A stretch of DNA of 64,000 bases from Bradyrhizobium sp. LTSP885 (GCF_000938305.1 NZ_JYMT01000042.1:738424-802423); one strand, 5' to 3'. Shown: positions 26,023 to 35,211, counted from the stretch's first letter. A program made the numbers and translations. The notes: generated by a model from the sequence alone, not told the origin.

Positions 26023-26982
26023 TCATTGCACGCGGCGTGCGGCTTTCGCATTCAACGCATCGATCCGCTCTTGCCAGAAGGCGCTTGCAGTGCCGAACAC
26101 GTTGTAGCCGATATTGCTGGAAACCTTGATGCGATCGAGCGTCGAGAGCTCGTTCACGGTCTCAAGGCGATTGGTACTGGGATCGTAGACGATCAGTTTC
26201 AGGGGCGTCTGTTCGAGGATATAGCGCGACACGGTGTGCGCGCGATCGTTGCCGTGCTCCTCGCAAAGCAGCACGCTGTCGGCCTCCATCAGCCGTCGGC
26301 CGCCCTTCATGGCCTCGATCTCGACGCCTTCGACGTCGAGCTTGACCAGGTATTTGCCTGACGCCGCGACCTTGCCGTCCTCGATCAGATTGTCGAGCGC
26401 GACAACCGGCACTTCCTCGCCGCTGGTCTGGTCGCCGGCGATGCTGAAGGCCTCGTGCTTGGTGCCGGACAGCCGCGCGGTGCCCCTGCTGGCACCGATC
26501 GCGCACTTCATGGTCTCGAAGCGGTTGCCGTTGACGCGCGCATTGTTGGCGAGCTTCGGATAGTTCTGCCCCGACGGCTCGATCGCGATCGCCTTGTGCG
26601 CGCCGAACGGTTTGCTCGAAGCCAGTACCGACCAATAGCCGTAATTGGCGCCGCAATCGAGCAGGGTGTAGTCGACGTCGGCGGAGTCCGCGAACAGCAG
26701 CTCGAGCTCGTCCTCATAGGTGTAGCCGAGATCGAGCAGCTTGCTCCAGTAGCCGTCGCCATAGGGAAACTCGAACACGGCATCTTCGTTGAGCTTCACC
26801 GCGATGTCGCGCTTCGGCAACGCCTTGCGCAGCAAATTGGCGCAGGCGATGTAGCCCTTGTGCGAAAAGTGTGACGAGATCTTCGCGCCCGTCGACAACG
26901 CCAACGCAGCCGTCCGCTCCCAGGCGTTGGCCCCCTCAAGGGCCCCCGAGGCACGGTCAAACTGGATCGGCGGCTGCGCCAT
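26023..26982 (-). CDS. FkbM family methyltransferase inside nuo operon
   Basis: 319 residues. A SAM-dependent methyltransferase of the FkbM type: glycine-rich motif I LLDCGANYGYWSVLAS, acidic motif II AIAIEPS, and the family hallmark VKLDVEGVEIEAMKGG. These enzymes usually O-methylate sugars or small molecules. The ATG overlaps the nuoD stop (TGATG) and nuoE starts 11 bp after its end, so it is an integral part of the nuo transcript. There is no obvious complex I role. It may methylate a subunit or may be a coincidental insertion. Confidence 0.85.
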   Translation of the reverse strand: MAQPPIQFDRASGALEGANAWERTAALALSTGAKISSHFSHKGYIACANLLRKALPKRDIAVKLNEDAVFEFPYGDGYWSKLLDLGYTYEDELELLFADSADVDYTLLDCGANYGYWSVLASSKPFGAHKAIAIEPSGQNYPKLANNARVNGNRFETMKCAIGASRGTARLSGTKHEAFSIAGDQTSGEEVPVVALDNLIEDGKVAASGKYLVKLDVEGVEIEAMKGGRRLMEADSVLLCEEHGNDRAHTVSRYILEQTPLKLIVYDPSTNRLETVNELSTLDRIKVSSNIGYNVFGTASAFWQERIDALNAKAARRVQ

Positions 26983-28178
26983 CAGCGGTCGACCTCTCCG
27001 AACACGATATCGAGCGAGCCGAGAATCGCCGAGACGTCAGCGAGCAGATGGCCCTTGCAGATGTGATCCATCGCCTGCAGATGCGCGAAACCCGGCGCGC
27101 GGATCTTGCACTTGTAGGGCTTGTTGGTGCCGTCGGCGACGAGATAGACGCCGAACTCGCCCTTTGGCGCCTCAACCGCGGCATAGACCTCGCCGGCCGG
27201 CACATGCACGCCTTCGGTGTAGAGCTTGAAGTGATGGATCAGCGCTTCCATCGAGCGCTTCATGTCGGCGCGGCGCGGCGGCGCCACCTTGGCGTCCTCG
27301 ACCACGACCGCCCCCTGCCCGTCTGGCGCTTTCAGTTTCTGGATGCACTGCTTCATGATGCGCACCGACTGGCGCATCTCTTCCATGCGGATCAGATAGC
27401 GGTCGTAACAGTCGCCGTTCTTGCCGATCGGAACGTCGAACTCCATCTCGGCATAGCATTCATACGGCTGCGACTTGCGCAGGTCCCAGGCCGCGCCCGA
27501 GCCGCGCACCATCACGCCCGAGAAACCCCACGCCCAGGCTTCCTTCAGCGGCACCACGCCGATATCGACGTTGCGCTGCTTGAAGATGCGGTTGCCGGTG
27601 AGCAGCGTGTCGAGGTCCTTGACGACCTGCAGGAACGGATCGCACCACGCCTCGATGTCGTTGATCAGCTTCGAGGGCAGATCCTGATGCACGCCGCCAA
27701 CGCGGAAGAACGCTGCATGCATCCGCGAGCCGGAGGCGCGCTCGTAGAACACCATCAGCTTCTCGCGCTCTTCAAAACCCCACAGCGGCGGGGTCAGCGC
27801 GCCGACGTCCATCGCCTGCGTGGTGACGTTGAGCAGATGGGAGAGGATGCGGCCGATCTCGCAATACAGCACGCGGATCAACTGGCCGCGGCGCGGCACC
27901 GTGATGCCGAGCAGCTTTTCCGCCGCGAGGCAGAACGCATGCTCCTGGTTCATCGGCGCGACGTAATCGAGCCGGTCAAAGTACGGAATCGCCTGCAGAT
28001 AGGTCTTGTGCTCGATCAGCTTCTCGGTGCCGCGGTGCAAGAGCCCAATGTGGGGATCGACGCGCTCAACGACTTCGCCGTCGAGCTCCAGCACGAGACG
28101 CAACACGCCGTGCGCGGCCGGATGCTGCGGCCCAAAGTTGATCGTGAAGTTACGAAGATTTTGCGGTTGCTCGTTCAT
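26982..28178 (-). CDS. nuoD: NADH-quinone oxidoreductase subunit D
   Basis: 398 residues, the 49-kDa quinone-site subunit. It has NFGPQHPAAHGVLRL at the start (quinone-binding His), IGLLHRGTEKLIEHKTYLQ, and the C-terminal DIVFGEVDR typical of the family. It is separate from nuoC, not fused as in E. coli. It starts 2 bp after the nuoC stop and overlaps the FkbM gene by TGATG. Confidence 0.96.
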   Translation of the reverse strand: MNEQPQNLRNFTINFGPQHPAAHGVLRLVLELDGEVVERVDPHIGLLHRGTEKLIEHKTYLQAIPYFDRLDYVAPMNQEHAFCLAAEKLLGITVPRRGQLIRVLYCEIGRILSHLLNVTTQAMDVGALTPPLWGFEEREKLMVFYERASGSRMHAAFFRVGGVHQDLPSKLINDIEAWCDPFLQVVKDLDTLLTGNRIFKQRNVDIGVVPLKEAWAWGFSGVMVRGSGAAWDLRKSQPYECYAEMEFDVPIGKNGDCYDRYLIRMEEMRQSVRIMKQCIQKLKAPDGQGAVVVEDAKVAPPRRADMKRSMEALIHHFKLYTEGVHVPAGEVYAAVEAPKGEFGVYLVADGTNKPYKCKIRAPGFAHLQAMDHICKGHLLADVSAILGSLDIVFGEVDR

Positions 28179-28180
28179 GA

Positions 28181-28798
28181 TCAGGCCTTCGGCTCTGCCT
28201 TCGCCTTCTCATCGCCAGGGAGGGGATAATCAGCGCCCTCCCAGGGCGAGAGGAAATCGAACTTGCGGAATTCCTGGTTGAGCCTGACAGGCTCGTACAG
28301 CACCCGCTTCTCCTGGTCGTCGTAGCGGACCTCGACGAAGCCGGTGAGCGGGAAATCCTTGCGCAGCGGGTGGCCGTCGAAGCCGTAATCGGTCAGCAGT
28401 CGCCGCATGTCCGGATGGCCGATGAAGATGACGCCGTAGAGGTCGTAGGTCTCGCGCTCGAACCAGTCGGCGCCCGGGAAAACGCCGATGATCGACGGCA
28501 CCTGGGTGGTCTCGTCGGCCACGGCGCGCAGGCGGATGCGCGTGTTCAGCACCGGCGACATGAAATGATAGACGACGTCGAAGCGCTTATCGCGGCCGGG
28601 ATAGTCGACCGCGGTGACGTCGGTGATATTGATGAAGCGGCAGTTGGGATCGTCACGCAGGAAGGTGACGATCTCCACAATCTTGGCCACCTCGACGTCG
28701 ACAGTAAGTTGGTTGAAGGCGACCGAGTGCGCGGTGGCGGCGCCCGGAAGCGCGCTCACGATCGTCTGCCCAAGGGCGTCGAGCTTGCCGTCGTCCAT
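28181..28798 (-). CDS. nuoC: NADH-quinone oxidoreductase subunit C
   Basis: 205 residues, the 30-kDa subunit. It contains the signature WFERETYDLYGVIFIGHPDMRRLLTDYGF and the preceding FDVVYHFMS pattern. It lies 12 bp after nuoB and 2 bp before nuoD. Length and motifs are ordinary for alphaproteobacteria. Confidence 0.95.
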   Translation of the reverse strand: MDDGKLDALGQTIVSALPGAATAHSVAFNQLTVDVEVAKIVEIVTFLRDDPNCRFINITDVTAVDYPGRDKRFDVVYHFMSPVLNTRIRLRAVADETTQVPSIIGVFPGADWFERETYDLYGVIFIGHPDMRRLLTDYGFDGHPLRKDFPLTGFVEVRYDDQEKRVLYEPVRLNQEFRKFDFLSPWEGADYPLPGDEKAKAEPKA

Positions 28799-28810
28799 GA
28801 CGTAGAAACC

Positions 28811-29416
28811 TTAGCGTTCGATGGTGCCGATGCGGCGGATCTTCTTCTGCAGCAGCAGCACGCCGTAGAGCAGCGCTTCCGCCGTGGGCGGGCAGCCCGG
28901 CACATAGATGTCGACCGGCACGATGCGGTCGCAGCCACGCACCACTGCGTAGGAGTAGTGATAGTAGCCGCCGCCATTGGCGCAGGAGCCCATCGAGATG
29001 ACGTAGCGCGGCTCGGGCATCTGGTCGTAGACCTTGCGCAGCGCCGGCGCCATCTTGTTGGTCAGGGTGCCCGCGACGATCATCACGTCGGACTGCCGCG
29101 GCGAGGCGCGCGGCGCGAAACCGAAGCGCTCGACGTCGTAGCGCGGCATCGACACCTGCATCATCTCGACCGCGCAGCAGGCAAGACCGAAGGTCATCCA
29201 CATCAGCGAGCCGGTGCGGGCCCAGGTGATGAGGTCGTCAGCCGCCGCGACGAAGAAGCCCTTGTCGGACAGCTCGTGATTGACCTCGAGGAAATAGGGA
29301 TCGTTGGCGCCGACCGGCTTGCCGGTCGACGGATCGAGGATTCCCTTCGGAGCCATGGCAGTAGCAGGTTTGGCAATCGCCGGCTGCGAGGATACGGCGG
29401 TGGGGCTCAATCCCAT
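28811..29416 (-). CDS. nuoB: NADH-quinone oxidoreductase subunit B
   Basis: 201 residues with cluster N2 ligands: the adjacent cysteines in FGLACCAVEMM, Cys in GSCANGGGYYH and Cys in YVPGCPPTAEAL. The ATG at 29416 (MGLSPTAVSSQPA) gives a 10-bp overlap with the end of nuoA. The frame is open a little further upstream, without support. A longer than usual N-terminal tail rich in Pro and Ala precedes the core. Confidence 0.95.
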   Translation of the reverse strand: MGLSPTAVSSQPAIAKPATAMAPKGILDPSTGKPVGANDPYFLEVNHELSDKGFFVAAADDLITWARTGSLMWMTFGLACCAVEMMQVSMPRYDVERFGFAPRASPRQSDVMIVAGTLTNKMAPALRKVYDQMPEPRYVISMGSCANGGGYYHYSYAVVRGCDRIVPVDIYVPGCPPTAEALLYGVLLLQKKIRRIGTIER

Positions 29417-29772
29417 TCGAGCGCGCCTTTCTTCCATTCATAAGCAAACCCGACCGTCAGCACGGCCAGGAACACCATCATCGACCAGAACCCGGTCGCA
29501 CCAAGCTTTCCGAACGCCACGGCCCAGGGAAACAGGAACGCCACTTCGAGGTCGAAGATGATGAAGAGGATCGCCACCAGATAGAAGCGGACGTCGAACT
29601 TCATGCGGGCGTCGTCGAAAGCGTTGAATCCGCATTCATAGGCGGACATCTTTTCCGGGTCCGGCGACTGGAACGCGACCAGGAACGGCGCGATCAGGAG
29701 CGCCAGACCGATCAGGCCCGCGACCCCGATAAAAACCACAAGTGGGAGGTAATTCTGCAGGATGCCGGGCAT
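29407..29772 (-). CDS. nuoA: NADH-quinone oxidoreductase subunit A
   Basis: 121 residues, three membrane segments, with the family loop MSAYECGFNAFDDARMKFDVRFYLV between the first two. The ATG at 29772 (MPGILQNYLPLVVF) is the normal start; the open frame reaches 29865. It is the first gene of the nuo operon. The 214 bp between it and the marR stop at 29987 should contain the operon promoter, but I cannot single out a convincing -35/-10 pair. Confidence 0.95.
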   Translation of the reverse strand: MPGILQNYLPLVVFIGVAGLIGLALLIAPFLVAFQSPDPEKMSAYECGFNAFDDARMKFDVRFYLVAILFIIFDLEVAFLFPWAVAFGKLGATGFWSMMVFLAVLTVGFAYEWKKGALEWD

Positions 29773-29986
29773 CGGCGAGGCCTTCTTGTTGCGGTTTCGG
29801 AGCCGCCGCAGATTCGTTGATTGGAATTGTTCTTGAGGCTTAGCGCAGCGCAACAGAGCGCGCAAGACAAGCTATTTTGACGCTCTGCAAGGCTCCGTCT
29901 TGTCGAAATCTGCCGCCACGGCGGGAGATTCCAGCCGCCACGGCACAACGCTCCGGCGGCCATCCGGTGCCCTGCACGGCCTCCCA

Positions 29987-30499
29987 TCAGCCCAGTTCTC
30001 TCTCGGCGGCAAGCATCTCGGCGGCGGTCGCAGTCAGGCGGTCGATATGGCCGAGCAGCAGCTCCATGTCATGCGGGTTCAACTGTTCCAGCAGACGACG
30101 GTTGCGATCCTGCGCCCCCGCCACAATAGCGTCATGTGCGGCGAGCCCGGCCCTGGTCAGAGAGACCAGCGTTTCCCGGTTGTCCAGCGGGTTGACCGCC
30201 TTGGCGACCAGCCTGCGCGCCACCAGTTCGGCGAGCGCCCGGCTGATCTGGCCCTTGTCCATGCCGACGGCTTCGGCCAGCCGCACCACGCTCATCGGCG
30301 GGCGCCGGCCGAGTGAGGCGACCAGCCCGAACTCGACCGACGACAGGCCAGCGAGGCGCTTGTAGCGCAGGATCGCGCCGCGCTTGAGCAGGTTCGCCAG
30401 CACCATCAGGCGCGAGGACATCATCGCGGTGATCGGCGCCAGTTCGGCATCGACGGTCTCCGGCGACACGACCCGCATCGTCTTCAGCTTCTCGGTCAT
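29987..30499 (-). CDS. MarR family transcriptional regulator
   Basis: 170 residues from the ATG at 30499 (MTEKLKTMRVV), with GAGG a few bases upstream. The winged helix-turn-helix is clear: SVEFGLVASLGRRPPMSVVRLAEAVGMDKGQISRALAELVARRLV, then the wing with NPLDNRETLVSLTRAG. It is divergent from the Rieske oxygenase gene and probably controls it through the repeats at 30546-30590. MarR regulators of this type often respond to aromatic acids. Confidence 0.88.
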   Translation of the reverse strand: MTEKLKTMRVVSPETVDAELAPITAMMSSRLMVLANLLKRGAILRYKRLAGLSSVEFGLVASLGRRPPMSVVRLAEAVGMDKGQISRALAELVARRLVAKAVNPLDNRETLVSLTRAGLAAHDAIVAGAQDRNRRLLEQLNPHDMELLLGHIDRLTATAAEMLAAERELG

Positions 30500-30545
30500 C
30501 CGCCAACCTCTGCCAACAAACCGGTGTGCTGCCAAGCTATCCGAG

Positions 30546-30590
30546 ATCGTTGACATTGTCATCGATCTATCGTTGACTTGGTCGATACGA
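30546..30590. promoter_or_regulatory. Tandem operator candidate between marR and the Rieske gene
   Basis: The 9-mer ATCGTTGAC occurs at 30546-30554 and 30569-30577, 23 bp apart (about two helical turns). Each copy runs into a short dyad: GACattGTC at the first and GACttgGTC at the second. The position, centred in the 131-bp divergent intergenic region, suits MarR binding. The first copy also contains TTGACA, a possible -35 hexamer, but no good -10 follows at 17 bp. Confidence 0.45.
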
Positions 30591-30630
30591 GACGACCGCG
30601 GGCCAAAGGCCGCGGCGGGAGGAAACAAAC

Positions 30631-31821
30631 ATGACCGTCACGCAACGGGATCGCGATCTCGGCACCGCCTATGCCATGAAGCCATCCGCCACCCGGACCG
30701 AGCTGACCGCGGTTATCAGAGGCACGCCGATGGGCGAACTGCTGCGCCGCTACTGGCACCCGATCGGTCTGGTGAGCGACGCCACCGATATCCCCAGGAA
30801 AGTGCGCGCGCTCGGCGAGGATCTGATTTTGTTTCGCGACCGGCATGGCCGCATCGGCCTGCTGCATGCCCGCTGCTGCCACCGCGGCACCACGCTTTAT
30901 TATGGCAAGGTCGAGGAAGACGGCATCCGCTGCTGCTATCACGGCTGGAAATTCGACACCGAGGGCCACTGCCTCGAGCAGCCCTGCGAGCCCGAGGGCG
31001 GCCTGTTCAAGGACAAGGTCCGCCAGCCCTGGTATCCGGTGCAGGAGCGCTACGGACTGATCTTCGCCTATATGGGGCCGGCCGAAAAAAAGCCGGTGCT
31101 GCCGCGCTACGAATGCCTCGAGACGATGGACGACGGCGAGTTCGTCGAGGCCGACGATTCCTCGATCGGCGGCGGCGGACCTGCCGTGATCCCCTGCAAC
31201 TGGCTGCAGCATTTCGAGAACGTGGCCGACCCCTACCACGTGCCCGTGCTGCACGGCTCGTTCTCGGGGCCCCAGTTCACCAACATGATGGCCTCGATGC
31301 CCGAAGTGAAATTCGAAATGTCGCCGCGCGGCGTCGCGGTGCGCTCGATCCGCAAGCAGGACGACGGCAAGGTGTTTTACCGGGTCACCGAGGCCGCCCT
31401 CCCCACGCTCCGCGTGGTGCCGAACCCGCGCGTCGCCCAGTTCGCGCGCGTGGAATCGATCGGCTGGACCCTGCCGATCGACGACACCTCGTTCCGCATC
31501 TATGTCGCCGGCCGCGTCAAGAATACCGGCGACATCGGCCGGATGCGCTCGAAGTTCAACGGCAAGTTCTGGTGGGACATGACGGAGACCGAGCACCAGC
31601 AATTCCCCGGCGACTACGAGGCGCAGGTCGGCCAGGGCGCGGTAACGGTCCATTCGGAAGAGCATTTCGGCCAGAGCGACCGCGGCATCCTGATGGTCCG
31701 CCGCATGCTCGGCGACCAGCTGGAGGTGCTCGCCGGCGGCGGCGACCCGATCGGCATCTCGTTCGAGGTTGACGCGAAGCCGGTCGAATTCGAGGCGGGG
31801 AATTATATCCGCGAGGCGTAA
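30631..31821 (+). CDS. Rieske-type aromatic ring-hydroxylating oxygenase, alpha subunit
   Basis: 396 residues, start ATG with GGGAGGA upstream. The N-terminal Rieske [2Fe-2S] motif is C-x-H in ARCCHRGTTLYY and C-x2-H in RCCYHGWKF. The catalytic domain has the mononuclear iron pattern ENVADPYHVPVLHG. It resembles phthalate or O-demethylase-type single-component alpha subunits. No reductase or ferredoxin gene is adjacent, so the electron donor is encoded elsewhere. The MFS transporter follows by 37 bp, and the divergent MarR gene suggests induction by the substrate. Confidence 0.88.
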   Translation: MTVTQRDRDLGTAYAMKPSATRTELTAVIRGTPMGELLRRYWHPIGLVSDATDIPRKVRALGEDLILFRDRHGRIGLLHARCCHRGTTLYYGKVEEDGIRCCYHGWKFDTEGHCLEQPCEPEGGLFKDKVRQPWYPVQERYGLIFAYMGPAEKKPVLPRYECLETMDDGEFVEADDSSIGGGGPAVIPCNWLQHFENVADPYHVPVLHGSFSGPQFTNMMASMPEVKFEMSPRGVAVRSIRKQDDGKVFYRVTEAALPTLRVVPNPRVAQFARVESIGWTLPIDDTSFRIYVAGRVKNTGDIGRMRSKFNGKFWWDMTETEHQQFPGDYEAQVGQGAVTVHSEEHFGQSDRGILMVRRMLGDQLEVLAGGGDPIGISFEVDAKPVEFEAGNYIREA

Positions 31822-31858
31822 GGCCCGATCAAAGAAAAGAAAACGTCGGGGGAAAACC

Positions 31859-33154
31859 ATGGTCGATCTCGCGCCACAAGCAACCGTGCCAGCGCAGGCC
31901 GCCGCAAGGCCTTCGACCCGGCGCTATTACGTGCTGGCCCTGCTCACGATCATCTATGCCTTCAACTTCCTCGACCGCACCATCTTCAACGTCCTGATCG
32001 AGCCGATCAAAAAGGAATTCACGCTCAGCGACACCACGATGGGCCTGCTCGCGGGCTTCGGCTTCGTGCTGTTCTATTCGCTGCTCGGCATTCCCATCGC
32101 GCGAATGGCCGACCGCCTCAACCGCCGCAACATCGTCGCCTGCGCTTTCGCGTTCTGGAGCGCGATGACATATTTTTGCGGCATGGCTTCCAGCGTCTCC
32201 ACGTTGGCGCTGGCGCGGATCGGCGTCGGCATCGGTGAATCAGCGGGAACGCCGGCGTCGCAATCGATCATCGCCGATCTCTTCGACAAGAACGAACGTC
32301 CGCGCGCACTCGGCGTCTACGCGATCGGCACCTATCTCGGCGTCTTCCTCGGCTATTTCATCGGCGGATATGTCAACCAGCACTATGGCTGGCGCACAGC
32401 GTTCTTCGCCGCGGGCCTCCCCGGCCTCGCGCTCGCCGCGGTGCTGTGGCTGACGATCTCCGAGCCGAAGCGCGGCGCGATGGCCGAGACCTTCAAGCCC
32501 GAGCCGATCGGGCCGACGCTCCGCTTCCTTAGCCTCCAGCCGAGCTTCGTCATCGTGCTGATCGGATTCTGCCTGACGACCTATACGAACTACGCGACAG
32601 CAGTCTGGATCCCACCGTTCCTGGCGCGCATCCATCATCTCTCCAGCGCCGAGATCGGCAGCTATGCCGGCACCTTCAAGGGCCTCGCGGGCATGGCGGG
32701 CACGCTGGTCGGCGGTCTCGTGGTGGCGCAGATCAGCCGCCACGACGACCGCTGGAAATTATGGGCGCCCGCGATCATGTCCGGCCTCGCCGGTCCCGTG
32801 TTTGCGCTGTGCATGCTGACGCAGAGCTTCACGCTGATGGTCGCGATGCTGGCGCTGACCTCGTTCCTGGTCGGCTTCCATCTCGGCCCGATCTTCGCGA
32901 TCGCCCAGACGGTGGCAAAACCCAGCATGCGCGCGCTGGCCTCGGCGATCGTGCTGCTGACGGCGACCTGCTTCGGCCAGGGTGTCGGCCCGCTCGCCGT
33001 CGGCATGATCAACGACGCCCTCAAGGGCGCCTATGGCGCCGATGCGGTGCGCTACTCGTTGCTGTCAGCCGCGGTGACGACCACGCTCGGCGCGCTGCTG
33101 TTCGTCTGGGCGGCGCGCTCGATCCGATCGGATATCAAGCGCGCGAGCCAGTAG
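31859..33154 (+). CDS. MFS transporter, probably for the oxygenase substrate
   Basis: 431 residues with 12 predicted membrane segments. The first contains YAFNFLDRTIFNVLIEPIKKEF, typical of the spinster/aromatic-acid type group, followed by the A-motif-like GIPIARMADRLNRRNIVA. The ATG at 31859 (MVDLAPQATVP) follows a GGGG-rich ribosome-binding site. It is cotranscribed with the Rieske oxygenase, so import of the same aromatic compound is the simplest role. Confidence 0.88.
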   Translation: MVDLAPQATVPAQAAARPSTRRYYVLALLTIIYAFNFLDRTIFNVLIEPIKKEFTLSDTTMGLLAGFGFVLFYSLLGIPIARMADRLNRRNIVACAFAFWSAMTYFCGMASSVSTLALARIGVGIGESAGTPASQSIIADLFDKNERPRALGVYAIGTYLGVFLGYFIGGYVNQHYGWRTAFFAAGLPGLALAAVLWLTISEPKRGAMAETFKPEPIGPTLRFLSLQPSFVIVLIGFCLTTYTNYATAVWIPPFLARIHHLSSAEIGSYAGTFKGLAGMAGTLVGGLVVAQISRHDDRWKLWAPAIMSGLAGPVFALCMLTQSFTLMVAMLALTSFLVGFHLGPIFAIAQTVAKPSMRALASAIVLLTATCFGQGVGPLAVGMINDALKGAYGADAVRYSLLSAAVTTTLGALLFVWAARSIRSDIKRASQ

Positions 33155-33159
33155 CGGCC

Positions 33160-34068
33160 TTAACTCGTCATGAAGGCCAGAATATCGGACACAAGGCGCT
33201 CGCTGTGCGTCAGCGGGAGCGCGTGCGGCGCGCCTTCGTAGACGGTGAGCTTGCTGCCCTTGATCAGCTTGGCCGTCTTGGCTCCCGTGAGCGGCAGCGG
33301 CGCGCTGGCATCCTTGTCGCCGTGCAGGATCAATGTCGGACGATCGATCGCGGCGGCGGCTGCGCGTAGATCGGCAAAGGAGATCGTCTTGCGGCAGGCC
33401 AGCGCCACCGGCAGCGGCACGCTCAGCATCATCTCCCTGATCCAGGACCGCGTGATGTCAGGCGTGTCAGGCATGAAGAACGGCGCTTCATTCGCGGCCA
33501 TCCATTTTGGAAAGTCCTGCGCGATGGCTTCGTTCTGCGCGTCGATCATCGGCTTCGGAACCGCGTCGGGATTGTGCTCGGTCTGGACCAGGAACGGTGT
33601 CGTCGGTGCCACCAGAACCAACCGCGCGATGCGGTCCGATCCGTGACACGCGAGATAGTTCACCGCTTCGATCGAGCCCATCGAGTGCGCCACCAGCGTG
33701 ACGTCGCGCAAATCGCGCTGTTCGATCACGGCGGCGACGTCCGCGGTCAGCGTTTCGAGGTCGTATCCCGTCATTGGCATGTCGGAGCGGCCGTGCCCGC
33801 GCCGGTCGGGCGCGACGCAGCGATATCCCTTGGCGTTGAGCGCGACGATATGGCTGCCCCAGGCGCTGGAATTGAAGGTCCAGGCGGCGAGAAACAGCAC
33901 TGGCCGGCCCGCGCCCCAATCCTGCACGAACAGCGAGGTGCCGTCTTTCGCCGTCACGCACGGCGAGCGAACGGCCGCCGGCGCCGCGGAGGTTTGTGCA
34001 GCAACCGGCGTCGCCGCTGCCAAAGCGGTGCCAAGCAATGTTGCTTCGAGAACAGTTCGACGATTCAT
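33160..34068 (-). CDS. Exported alpha/beta hydrolase
   Basis: 302 residues. The ATG at 34068 opens MNRRTVLEATLLGTALAAAT, a signal peptide starting with Arg-Arg (Tat-like but without the full motif), cleaved near AAQ. The alpha/beta-hydrolase core includes the oxyanion region FLAAWTFNSSAW, PDRRGHGRSD, nucleophile elbow AHSMGS, HGDKDASAP with the acid, and the catalytic His in APHALPLTH. It resembles the chloroperoxidase/arylesterase group. It converges with the MFS gene (5 bp between stops) and lies downstream of the TRAP binding-protein gene on the same strand. Confidence 0.8.
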   Translation of the reverse strand: MNRRTVLEATLLGTALAAATPVAAQTSAAPAAVRSPCVTAKDGTSLFVQDWGAGRPVLFLAAWTFNSSAWGSHIVALNAKGYRCVAPDRRGHGRSDMPMTGYDLETLTADVAAVIEQRDLRDVTLVAHSMGSIEAVNYLACHGSDRIARLVLVAPTTPFLVQTEHNPDAVPKPMIDAQNEAIAQDFPKWMAANEAPFFMPDTPDITRSWIREMMLSVPLPVALACRKTISFADLRAAAAAIDRPTLILHGDKDASAPLPLTGAKTAKLIKGSKLTVYEGAPHALPLTHSERLVSDILAFMTS

Positions 34069-34145
34069 CCCGGATCTCCCTTGCGGATCGATCGGCAACA
34101 TCGTCGCTGCCGACAATTCGATCATCGCAAAGGGAGATCGTGCGC

Positions 34146-34170
34146 GCGATTACGCGTCAGGTAATCACGC
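34146..34170. promoter_or_regulatory. Inverted repeat between TRAP protein and hydrolase genes
   Basis: GATTAC (34148-34153) and GTAATC (34161-34166) are separated by 7 bp, and the flanks (GCGC / CACGCG) extend the symmetry imperfectly. It could be an operator for the hydrolase or the transcript end of the TRAP gene. There is no T-tract on either strand. Confidence 0.3.
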
Positions 34171-34188
34171 GTACGATGACTGACGCCC

Positions 34189-35211
34189 TCACGTCAGCTT
34201 CCCCGTATATTTCTCCAGCGTCGCCCACGCATCCGCGCCATAGGTCTTTTGCCATTGCGTGTAGAAGCCGGCCCTCACCAGCGCGGCGCGAAACTGCACC
34301 GGATCCGGCGTGTTGAAGGTCATGCCCTTCGCCGTCAATTCGGCCTGCAATGAGCGATCCATCACGACGAGATCGGCCCGCTCCTTCAGCGCCGCGGCAT
34401 CAAAGCTTGCATTGACGATCTCGAGCAGATCGGGCGGCAGGCTCGCCATCGCGCGGCGGTTGCCGAGGATCCAGTAGCCGCTCCAGCAATGGTTCGACAG
34501 CGCGCAGTACTTCTGCACCTCATAGAGCTTGCCGGTCGAGACTTGCGCGAGCGGATTCTCCTGCCCTTCCACAATATGGGTCTGCAGCGCCGAATAGAGC
34601 TCGTTGTAGCTGATGCTCGACGGCAACGCGCCAAGGCCGGAGAACAGCGAGGTTAGCAACGCCGTTACCGGCACGCGAATTTTAAAACCCTTGAAATCGT
34701 CGACGCTGTTGAGCTGCCGGTTTGACGACGAGGTGATCTGGCGAAAGCCGTTGTCCCAAACCTTCTTCAGCGGCACCACGCCGGTCTTGCCAATCGCCTC
34801 GCGCACGAATTCGCCGACGCCGCCATCCATCGCGGCCCAGACCTGGTCGTAGGACTGGAAGGCAAAGCCGATGCTCGGCAGGCCCGAGAGCGGCACCAGG
34901 ATCGACAGCGTCAGGCTCGGCGCAGCCATGAGTTCGATACCGCCGGCCCGGACCTGCGACAGCATTTCGGGATCGCCGCCGAGCTGGCTGTTGGGAAACA
35001 CCGTGATGTTGACCCGGCCGGACGACTGCTCGGCCACCGCCTTGGCCGCCTCTGTTAGCCGGATCGTCAGCGGGTGGGTTTCCGGAGTGTCAACGCCGAG
35101 CTTGAAATCGAACTCGGCGGCGGCAAGGGCTTGTTTGCCAAACATCGTGGCCGCGACCGCGCCGGAACCCGCGCCGAGCAGCGTCCTGCGGGTCATCTTC
35201 ATTGTTTTCAT
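34189..35211 (-). CDS. TRAP transporter substrate-binding protein (DctP family)
   Basis: 340 residues from the ATG at 35211. A signal peptide with twin Arg (MTRRTLLGAGSGAVAATMFG) ends near ALAAAEF. The DctP fold is evident in FPNSQLGGDPEMLSQVRAGGIELM, GFRQITSSSNRQLNSVDDFKGFKIRVP and YNELYSALQTHIVEGQENPL. The conserved Arg (IRVP) normally binds the carboxylate of the ligand. No membrane subunits (dctQ/dctM) lie in the window, so it is an orphan here. An aromatic or organic acid ligand is inferred from the neighbouring oxygenase locus. Confidence 0.87.
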   Translation of the reverse strand: MKTMKMTRRTLLGAGSGAVAATMFGKQALAAAEFDFKLGVDTPETHPLTIRLTEAAKAVAEQSSGRVNITVFPNSQLGGDPEMLSQVRAGGIELMAAPSLTLSILVPLSGLPSIGFAFQSYDQVWAAMDGGVGEFVREAIGKTGVVPLKKVWDNGFRQITSSSNRQLNSVDDFKGFKIRVPVTALLTSLFSGLGALPSSISYNELYSALQTHIVEGQENPLAQVSTGKLYEVQKYCALSNHCWSGYWILGNRRAMASLPPDLLEIVNASFDAAALKERADLVVMDRSLQAELTAKGMTFNTPDPVQFRAALVRAGFYTQWQKTYGADAWATLEKYTGKLT

